Shown: piece after piece, positions 8,051 to 14,531 of the stretch | How the letters are laid out: every line of letters starts with the position of its first letter | Position numbering within the stretch: position 1 is the first letter of the stretch | Source: CAYZQE01 sp964480635 | Lineage (GTDB): Bacteria; Pseudomonadota; Gammaproteobacteria; GCA-001735895 | Assembly: GCA_964480635.1 (NCBI GenBank) | Contig: CAYZQE010000043.1 | Span: 1-20,098, forward strand | Length of the DNA stretch: 20,098 bases | Reading direction: 5' to 3' | Made by a program: the position numbers and the translations under genes | Notes under the pieces: model-generated | Databases searched by the model: none | What the model was told of the DNA's origin: nothing | What the model saw: the letters and a program-made list of their open reading frames with translations, nothing else

Positions 8051-8470
8051 ATGTCACTAAAAGGTTCCAAAACTGAACAAGCGCTTAAAGACGCATTTGC
8101 TGGTGAATCACAAGCTAATCGTCGTTATTTATACTTTGCTGCAAAAGCAGACGTTGAAGGCTATAACGATGTATCGGCTGTTTTTCGTTCTACTGCTGAA
8201 GGCGAAACTGGACATGCACACGGCCACTTAGAATACTTAGAAGAGACGGGTGATCCTGCAACAGGCCTTCCAATTGGCCCTACGTCTGATAACTTAAAAT
8301 CAGCCATTGCTGGCGAAACACATGAGTACACGGATATGTACCCTGGTATGGCTAAAGATGCACGTGAAGAAGGCTTTGACGAAATTGCAGATTGGTTTGA
8401 AACGCTAGCGAAAGCTGAGCGTTCACACGCTAATCGTTTTCAAAAAGCATTAGATGGTTTAGACGCTTAG
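8051..8470 (+). CDS. Rubrerythrin-type ferritin-like di-iron protein lacking the rubredoxin domain
   Basis: Rubrerythrins use a di-iron site to reduce hydrogen peroxide to water. This 139-residue protein is essentially only the four-helix domain. The expected ligand set is complete: E19 (GESQANRRY), E52 and H55 (EGETGHAHGH), E89 and E92 (GETHEYTDMY), E123 and H126 (AERSHANRF). The C-terminal rubredoxin module (two CxxC pairs) of classical rubrerythrin is missing, and the protein has no cysteine at all. It therefore needs an external electron donor. A strong Shine-Dalgarno (AAAGGAGAG) precedes the ATG. Codons and Shine-Dalgarno suggest good expression. The next gene downstream, across a terminator, encodes a two-cluster Fe-S protein, a pairing I know from other proteobacteria. 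Cytoplasmic. Confidence 0.93.
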   Translation: MSLKGSKTEQALKDAFAGESQANRRYLYFAAKADVEGYNDVSAVFRSTAEGETGHAHGHLEYLEETGDPATGLPIGPTSDNLKSAIAGETHEYTDMYPGMAKDAREEGFDEIADWFETLAKAERSHANRFQKALDGLDA

Positions 8471-8482
8471 TCATCATCTTTT

Positions 8483-8647
8483 TTAAGGAGACACTGAATA
8501 ACTGCGATTAGAATTTTACTGAGAAAAAATGTGCGTCAAGTTTCGTTAAATGCGTCGTAATAGCTGGCTATTGCGTCGAATTTAACGGAAGTTGTCGTGC
8601 ATTTTAGCCAGTAAAAAATAATTGGCAGTTGATCAGTGTCACCTTAA
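8483..8647. repeat. 165-bp imperfect palindrome, MITE-like or structured RNA element
   Basis: The two halves are reverse complements with scattered mismatches. The outer ends are TTAAGGAGACACTGA and TCAGTGTCACCTTAA; inner blocks include AACTGC / GCAGTT, TTTTACTG / CAGTAAAA, CGTTAAAT / ATTTAACG, and a centre of AATAGC-TG-GCTATT. It lies between the rubrerythrin stop and its terminator. Terminal inverted repeats of about 11 bases (GGWGACACTGA) bounded by TTAA on both sides look like a non-autonomous mobile element, but no parent transposase or second copy is in this window. If transcribed it would fold into one long hairpin. Confidence 0.75.
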
Positions 8648-8676
8648 ATGGGGCTAATTATTAGCCCCATTTTTTT
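8648..8676 (+). terminator. Rho-independent terminator downstream of the rubrerythrin gene
   Basis: A 10-bp stem, ATGGGGCTAA / TTAGCCCCAT, with a 3-base TTA loop and four consecutive G-C pairs, runs directly into seven T residues. It abuts the right end of the palindromic element and lies 21 bases before the next gene. The Fe-S gene downstream would therefore depend on read-through or a promoter inside or near the element. Confidence 0.9.
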
Positions 8677-8697
8677 ACAAATAACATTGGCAACAAT

Positions 8698-10023
8698 ATG
8701 AGAGAAGGCAGTTTAGAAGCCCCCACGAGACATCCATTAGGTCAAAACGAGCCTGATTTTTATAATGAAGATTCATTAAATAAAGAATTAGAGCGCGTTT
8801 TTGATATTTGTCATGGCTGTCGCCGTTGTGTGAGTTTGTGCAAATCCTTCCCTACTTTGTTTGATCTAGTTGATGAATCTAGTACTATGGAAGTTGATGG
8901 TGTTGATAAAAAAGACTATTGGAAGGTTGTTGACCAATGTTATATGTGTGATTTGTGTTATCTCACAAAATGCCCTTATGTGCCCCCCCATGAATGGAAT
9001 GTGGATTTCCCGCACTTAATGTTAAGAGCGAAAGCGATTAAATATAAAAAAGGGGAGGTTAAATTTCGCGATAAGGTCATTACATCGACCGATGCGATTG
9101 GTGAAATAGCCAGCATTCCGATTGTTGCGAATATTGTTAATGCTATTAACAATAATGAACATACGCGTGCCTTAGTGCAAAGTGCTCTAGAAATACACCC
9201 AGATGCTAAATTACCAAAATATCACAGCAATACATTAAGCAAACGTGTTGCTGAACATAAACCTAATTTAAGTGATGTTAAAACGACAAAAACCACAACG
9301 GGTAAGGTCGCCATTTTTGGAACCTGTTATGGCGAATATAATGAACCCCATTTAGGTGAAGATTTAATCGCTATCTTGGAACATAACGGGATAGCTGCTA
9401 CCGTGATTCCTAATACAAAATGCTGCGGTATGCCTAAATTAGAATTGGGTAATTTAGATGCTGTTGAAGAACTAAAAAATCATAATATTCCGCTCATGGC
9501 TAAAATGGTCAATGATGGCTGGGATATTATTACGCCCGTTCCTTCATGCACTTTACAGTTTAAACAAGAATTACCCCTCATGTTTCCTGATGCGGTGACG
9601 GTAAGAAAAATTAAAAAAGCAATGTTTGACCCGTTTGAATACCTAATGCTGAGACATAAAGAAGGTTTATTAAACACCGACTTTAAAAATAGCTTAGGTA
9701 AGGTGTCCTATCATGTTGCTTGCCATCAACGAGTACAGCGCATTGGTATGAAAACCCGCGAAGTATTATCGCTGATTCATGACACTGAAATTTCTACCAT
9801 AGAACGCTGTTCTGGGCATGATGGTACTTATAATTTAAAACAAGAATTTCACGATGATTCAATGAAAATCTGCCGCCCTGTGGTTAATAAAGTAAAACAA
9901 GCACAAGCTGATGTTTATACCAGTGACTGTGCCATGGCCGGGCATCATATTGCCGCTGGTTTAGATGATGGCAGCGAACCCATTCACCCTATTTCACTAG
10001 TGCGACAAGCGTACGGGATATAA
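8698..10023 (+). CDS. GlpC/HdrD-like Fe-S oxidoreductase (two 4Fe-4S motifs plus CCG domains)
   Basis: 441-residue electron-transfer protein of the heterodisulfide-reductase/GlpC class. The N-terminus has a CxxCxxCxxxC motif at C38-C48 (CHGCRRCVSLC) and a second, C81-C92 (CYMCDLCYLTKCP), whose last gap is four residues rather than three. The C-terminal half has a first CCG domain (C210, CCGMP at 242-244). The second is degenerate: C342 in ACHQR, CSGHDG at 371-376 with Ser in place of the second Cys, and C411. There is no flavin domain and no membrane segment, so it must pair with other redox proteins. The start MREGSLEAPTRHP fits relatives I remember, although no clear Shine-Dalgarno precedes it. 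The DUF3501 gene follows after 3 bases. Substrate unknown; electron donation to the neighbouring rubrerythrin is my inference. Confidence 0.88.
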   Translation: MREGSLEAPTRHPLGQNEPDFYNEDSLNKELERVFDICHGCRRCVSLCKSFPTLFDLVDESSTMEVDGVDKKDYWKVVDQCYMCDLCYLTKCPYVPPHEWNVDFPHLMLRAKAIKYKKGEVKFRDKVITSTDAIGEIASIPIVANIVNAINNNEHTRALVQSALEIHPDAKLPKYHSNTLSKRVAEHKPNLSDVKTTKTTTGKVAIFGTCYGEYNEPHLGEDLIAILEHNGIAATVIPNTKCCGMPKLELGNLDAVEELKNHNIPLMAKMVNDGWDIITPVPSCTLQFKQELPLMFPDAVTVRKIKKAMFDPFEYLMLRHKEGLLNTDFKNSLGKVSYHVACHQRVQRIGMKTREVLSLIHDTEISTIERCSGHDGTYNLKQEFHDDSMKICRPVVNKVKQAQADVYTSDCAMAGHHIAAGLDDGSEPIHPISLVRQAYGI

Positions 10024-10026
10024 TTA

Positions 10027-10623
10027 ATGAACATGTTAAACAGCACCCCCTTAACTCGTAATGACTTATGGTCGTTAGAGCAATATGCAGAAAAACGCTC
10101 TGACTTTCGCAAACAAGTAATGCAACATAAAAAAAATAGGCGTGTGGCATTAGGCCCTAATGCAGCACTCTATTTTGAAGACCGTTTAACCCTGCAATAT
10201 CAAATTCAAGAAATGCTACGCATCGAAAAAGTATTTGAAGCAGAAGGTATTAATGAAGAGCTTGGCGTTTATAACCCAATGATGCCAACAGGTAAAAACT
10301 GGAAAGCGACCTTTATGATTGAGTACAGCGATGCCGAAGAGCGTGCCATTCAACTTGAGAAAATGATCCATATTGAAGACTTTGTTTGGGTTCAAGTTGA
10401 TGGCTTTGATAAAGTTTGGGCAATTGCAGATGAGGATCTTGATAGAAGTAATGCCGTTAAAACATCTGCTGTTCATTTTATGCGCTTTGAACTAACCACA
10501 AAAATGATTGAAGGGCTTAAACGAGACAATACGTTATCCATGGGTATTAAACATGATGTTTATAATCATGAAATAAAATTAGACATGGATGTTAAAACAT
10601 CACTGATTAATGATTTAGCTTAA
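10027..10623 (+). CDS. DUF3501 family protein
   Basis: 198-residue protein of unknown function that I recognise as DUF3501 from its opening (LTRNDLWSLEQYAEKR) and the segment LGPNAALYFEDRLTLQYQIQEMLRIEK. It is charged, with no cysteine, no signal peptide and no membrane segment, so it cannot itself carry an Fe-S cluster. FWVQVDGFD-like wording in the middle and several conserved acidic residues are visible, but no catalytic motif. The ATG is 3 bases past the Fe-S gene stop and the two are clearly coupled; a second ATG two codons later is an alternative start. DUF3501 commonly travels with rubrerythrin and this Fe-S protein in proteobacteria (recalled, not checked), so a role in assembling or serving that redox unit is plausible. 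Confidence 0.85.
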   Translation: MNMLNSTPLTRNDLWSLEQYAEKRSDFRKQVMQHKKNRRVALGPNAALYFEDRLTLQYQIQEMLRIEKVFEAEGINEELGVYNPMMPTGKNWKATFMIEYSDAEERAIQLEKMIHIEDFVWVQVDGFDKVWAIADEDLDRSNAVKTSAVHFMRFELTTKMIEGLKRDNTLSMGIKHDVYNHEIKLDMDVKTSLINDLA

Positions 10624-10653
10624 ATTAAACTCCGCAAATAACAGTTTTTACTC

Positions 10654-10673
10654 CCTCTCCTGCTAGGAAGAGG
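10654..10673. terminator. Possible bidirectional hairpin between convergent DUF3501 and FAD/Fe-S genes
   Basis: CCTCTCCT and AGGAAGAGG pair over eight base pairs with one bulged A around a GCT loop, in the 90-bp gap between convergent genes. No U-tract follows on either strand, so intrinsic termination is only a possibility. The rest of the gap shows only a short GGTTA / TAACC repeat. Confidence 0.4.
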
Positions 10674-10713
10674 AGGCATTTGAGTGGTTACTGAGTTTTG
10701 TTGCTAACCCCCT

Positions 10714-13700
10714 CTAAAGTAACACCCTTTCAATACCGCCATTATTCAGCTTTTTGTTGAATTCACTTAGCCAATCTTTTCCATAGATCTGCTCTGCCAT
10801 TTCAACAACAATATAATCCGTAGAAACCCCTGTTTCTTCTTCATAGCGAGATAATCCTTGAACACATGCTGGGCAGGTTGTGAGGCATTTAGTTTTCTTT
10901 TGATTCGGTTTAATAACGTTTATTTTATCAACTGCAATTTCTATTTCCTCTAATTTTCGCGCATGTAGCTGCAATGCAATATCAGGTCTTGTGGTTGCTA
11001 ATGTGCCCGCTTCACCACAGCATCTTTCAGTTAATTCAATGGGTTGTGACATTAAGCTAGAAGCTACTTTAATAGGGTCATGGCCTTTAATCGGGCTATG
11101 ACATGGGTCATGCATAATATAATTGGTATCGGTTTCTGTTTTTAATGAAATCCCTTTTTCATATAAATATTCATGAATATCAACAATGCGGCTGTCAGGA
11201 AAGATGGATTCAAATTCATATTTTTGTAACTGATCTAAACAAGTACCGCACGAAACCACGACTGTTTTAATGTCTAAGTAATTTAAAGTGTTCGCAATAC
11301 GATGAAAAAGCACCCTGTTTTCTGCAGTAATGCTTTGGCCTTTTTCGTATTCACCGGCTGCTAATTGAGGGTAACCACAACATAGATAACCCGGCGGTAA
11401 AACAGTTCTTGCACCCGCTTCATACAGCATTGAGATGGTCGCTATACCGACTTGACTAAATAAACGTTCTGAACCGCAGCCAGGAAAATAAAAAACTGAA
11501 TCACGCTCTTCTGGAGGGGTTTTAGGGTTGCGAATTATGGGCACTAGTGAGGCATCATTTAAGCCCAGCATCTGTCGCATGGTGACTGATGGCACATTTG
11601 CTTTAACTGGGTTGCGTACAAAATTAATCACCTGTTGATTTGCTGGTGGAATTTTATGCGATGCTTTGGGTATTTTATTTTTTGCAAGTAAACCAAACAT
11701 TTTAAATAATTTATTGGCCACACGTACGCTTCTAAAACCCCAATCAAGCATCAGTTTATGGGCTAAATCTATAACAAAAGGGTCTTTTCTATTTAAAAAC
11801 CATAGTGCTAAAATACTGCCGTAGCTTCTACGCTTTTTACCTTGAGCCACAAGCACTTGACGCATTTTTATCGAGACATCACCAAAATCAATATTAACGG
11901 GGCAAGGGTTTAAGCATTTATGGCACGTTGTACAATGGTCTGCGACATCATTCATTTCATCGAAGTGCTTTATTGAAACACCTCGGCGCGTTTGCTCTTC
12001 ATATAAAAATGACTCGATTAGTAAACCTGTCGCTAAAATTTTATTACGAGGCGAATACAATAAATTTGCTCGTGGAATATGGGTCATGCATACGGGTTTG
12101 CACTTACCACAACGTAAGCAATTTTTGATTGAATTATTGATTTCACTCAGCTCGCTATGTTCTAAAATAATAGCTTCTTGCTGTACCAGTTTTAACGAGG
12201 GTGTATATGCATTTTGTAATCCAGAGCCTTTTAATAGCTTACCTTTATTAAAATGCCCTTCTGGGTCAACTTTTTGTTTATATAACTTAAATGCTTCAAG
12301 TTTGTCATCATCTAAATATTGAATTTTAGTTAAGCCAATGCCGTGTTCGCCCGAAACTACACCCTCTAAACTGATCGTTAAGGCCATTATTTCATCGACT
12401 AAGTGCTCTGCCTGTTGCAGCATGTCGTAGTTGTCTGAATGCACTGGTATATTGGTATGAACATTGCCGTCACCTGCATGCATATGTAAGGCAATAAATA
12501 AGCGTTCATCACGTACACTACTATGAATCTTTATTAATTCTTCGCGTAAACTAACAAACTCTAGTCCAGAAAATATTTCATCCAGTGGTTTTTTGATGCT
12601 GCTTTTATAGCTAATCACTAAACTATGGCTAATCAGGCAATCTATAACAGATTTTTCATTGGCTATGTCACTCAGCTCTTTAAATTCACTGGCTGGTGAT
12701 TCAAAATTATCTAACCATTGCTGCCATAAATCTTTTTGTTGTTGAATAACATCTGCGGCAAACTTTAATTTTTGTAATTTAATGTCATCAATAACATCTG
12801 TTTCTTTATTTTCATTTAACAGCTTTGAAAGGTGTTTTTCGAGAGCCGCAACAATATTGATTTTATTGCTAATAGATTCACGAATATTAAGAATTTCTAT
12901 GCCACGGTTATAATGACTTAGGTTTTTTAATGGGATAACAACATCTTCATTAATTTTAAAGGCATTAGTGTGCGCCGATATGGCTGCGGTACGTTTACGA
13001 TCTTCCCAGAATTTGCTTCTGGCGGCAGCACTGACTGCAATAAATCCTTCTGCACCACGTAAGTTGGCAATTTCTACTACTCTAGAACATATAGCCGCGA
13101 GCGCATCTTCATCATCACTGATAATATCGGCGACTAGTACCATTTTGGGTAACATTTGACGCGTCGATTTAGTGGTGTACTGAACCGCTTTCACATATCG
13201 TGCGTCTAAGTGTTCAAGGCCCGCTAATAAAATCCCTTCCTCGTTATCAATGGTCTCTTTTATTTCGATAATCGCCGATACGTCTTTACCAGAATCTTGA
13301 TTAAAAAACTCTAAACAGACTGTACGTGTAAATTCAGGCACTTCGTGCAATATAAATTCTGCCGAAGTAATGAGCCCATCACAGCCTTCTTTTTGAATAC
13401 CAGGCACACCACCCATAAATTTATCGGTCACGTCTTTGCCTAAACCAACTTTACGAAATAGCGAACCTTTAATGGATAACTCTTCTACATCACCCATCAC
13501 TTCACCGCTATCACGGTGAGTCTTAGTGATTTTAAATTTTACTAAGTCTTGTTCGTGTATTTTCCCCATATTATGGTCAAGTCTTTCAATATCTAACCAA
13601 TGAGCATCTGGTGTCACCATTTTCCAGCGGGTTAGGTTATCGAGCGTTGTGCCCCATAATACGGCTTTTTTACCACCTGCATTCATAGCGATATTACCGC

Positions 13701-14517
13701 CAATGGTAGATGCATCTTGAGAAGTTGGGTCAACTGCAAAAGCCAGTTTTTGAGCAACGGCACGCTCTGTTAAGCGCATTGTAACGACACCCGCTTCAGC
13801 GGTTATTGTATTGGCTTTTATGGCAGAACCAGCTAGCGCTTTATATTCAATATCGCCAATCGCTTCTAACTTTTCACAATTAATCACTGCTGTCTTTTCA
13901 TACAAAGGTATCGCGCCACCGGTATAACCCGTTCCACCCCCTCTTGCAATAATGGTTAGGCCTAGATCTATACAGGTTTTTACGATATAGGGGATTTCAG
14001 CTTCGGTGTCTGGTGAAATAACGACAAAGGGTAATTCAACGCGCCAATCGGTTGCGTCAGTGGTATGAGATACGCGCGCAAGGCCGGTGAAATCAATATT
14101 AGTTTTAGGTGTTACTTTTTTAAGTGCTTTTTTTGCGACAATGCGTTGCTCACCCATCGAGACTATCCATGCTTTAAAGTCATCGACTGTTTGACAAGCC
14201 GCTTGTTGTAATTCAATGGCAGACTGGTTTTCATCAGCCCATTTTTTTATTTGCTTTAAACGTTCTTGTAAAGCGTCAACCAATTGTTGCAAGCGACGTT
14301 GATTCGCAATCAGGTCGTCTTGTAAATAGGGGTTTCTTTTCACCACCCAAATCTCACCTAACACGCCAAATAACATTCGAGCAGAACGCCCAGTACGTCG
14401 GGTATCCCTTAATGTATTGATGACTTCCCACCATTTTTCACTCATCAGTCGAGTGACGATCTCTTTATCTGAAAAAGAGGTGTAGTTATAAGGTATTTCT
14501 CTAATTCTTGTTTGCAT
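10714..14517 (-). CDS. DUF3683 / FAD-binding oxidoreductase / 4Fe-4S / CCG fusion protein (1267 aa)
   Basis: A complete electron-transfer chain in one polypeptide. Residues 1-65 match the DUF3683 opening (IREIPYNYTSFSDKEIV, RRTGRSARMLFGVLG). An FAD-binding type 4 (PCMH) domain follows, with RGGGTGYTGG at 192-201 and DASTIGGNIAMNAGGKKA. A lactate/glycolate-oxidase-like C-terminal domain ends in HMHAGDGNVHTN and VSGEHGIGL, interrupted by a helical, charged stretch at about 545-650. Two 4Fe-4S motifs lie at C800-C810 and C862-C872. Two CCG domains follow (CCGYP at 1046, CCGEAG at 1166), and then TTCPACVQG. Family members are annotated as FAD/FMN dehydrogenases or D-lactate-dehydrogenase-like; the substrate is unknown, a 2-hydroxyacid being the usual guess. 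No membrane segment. The start is 14 bases past the stop of the MscS-type gene, implying co-transcription. Confidence 0.9.
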   Translation of the reverse strand: MQTRIREIPYNYTSFSDKEIVTRLMSEKWWEVINTLRDTRRTGRSARMLFGVLGEIWVVKRNPYLQDDLIANQRRLQQLVDALQERLKQIKKWADENQSAIELQQAACQTVDDFKAWIVSMGEQRIVAKKALKKVTPKTNIDFTGLARVSHTTDATDWRVELPFVVISPDTEAEIPYIVKTCIDLGLTIIARGGGTGYTGGAIPLYEKTAVINCEKLEAIGDIEYKALAGSAIKANTITAEAGVVTMRLTERAVAQKLAFAVDPTSQDASTIGGNIAMNAGGKKAVLWGTTLDNLTRWKMVTPDAHWLDIERLDHNMGKIHEQDLVKFKITKTHRDSGEVMGDVEELSIKGSLFRKVGLGKDVTDKFMGGVPGIQKEGCDGLITSAEFILHEVPEFTRTVCLEFFNQDSGKDVSAIIEIKETIDNEEGILLAGLEHLDARYVKAVQYTTKSTRQMLPKMVLVADIISDDEDALAAICSRVVEIANLRGAEGFIAVSAAARSKFWEDRKRTAAISAHTNAFKINEDVVIPLKNLSHYNRGIEILNIRESISNKINIVAALEKHLSKLLNENKETDVIDDIKLQKLKFAADVIQQQKDLWQQWLDNFESPASEFKELSDIANEKSVIDCLISHSLVISYKSSIKKPLDEIFSGLEFVSLREELIKIHSSVRDERLFIALHMHAGDGNVHTNIPVHSDNYDMLQQAEHLVDEIMALTISLEGVVSGEHGIGLTKIQYLDDDKLEAFKLYKQKVDPEGHFNKGKLLKGSGLQNAYTPSLKLVQQEAIILEHSELSEINNSIKNCLRCGKCKPVCMTHIPRANLLYSPRNKILATGLLIESFLYEEQTRRGVSIKHFDEMNDVADHCTTCHKCLNPCPVNIDFGDVSIKMRQVLVAQGKKRRSYGSILALWFLNRKDPFVIDLAHKLMLDWGFRSVRVANKLFKMFGLLAKNKIPKASHKIPPANQQVINFVRNPVKANVPSVTMRQMLGLNDASLVPIIRNPKTPPEERDSVFYFPGCGSERLFSQVGIATISMLYEAGARTVLPPGYLCCGYPQLAAGEYEKGQSITAENRVLFHRIANTLNYLDIKTVVVSCGTCLDQLQKYEFESIFPDSRIVDIHEYLYEKGISLKTETDTNYIMHDPCHSPIKGHDPIKVASSLMSQPIELTERCCGEAGTLATTRPDIALQLHARKLEEIEIAVDKINVIKPNQKKTKCLTTCPACVQGLSRYEEETGVSTDYIVVEMAEQIYGKDWLSEFNKKLNNGGIERVLL

Positions 14518-14531
14518 AAGTCAGTATAAAA

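Noticed and set aside
8648..8676. The GC hairpin as part of the 165-bp palindromic element
   Set aside because: Its stem pairs with itself, is followed by seven T residues and falls outside the outer TTAA ends of the palindrome. It is better read as a separate rho-independent terminator.
10651..10680. REP-like repeat in the DUF3501 / FAD-fusion gap
   Set aside because: The imperfect CCTCTCCT hairpin occurs once here and sits exactly between convergent genes, so a terminator is the simpler reading. A genome search for copies would be needed to call it a repeat family.
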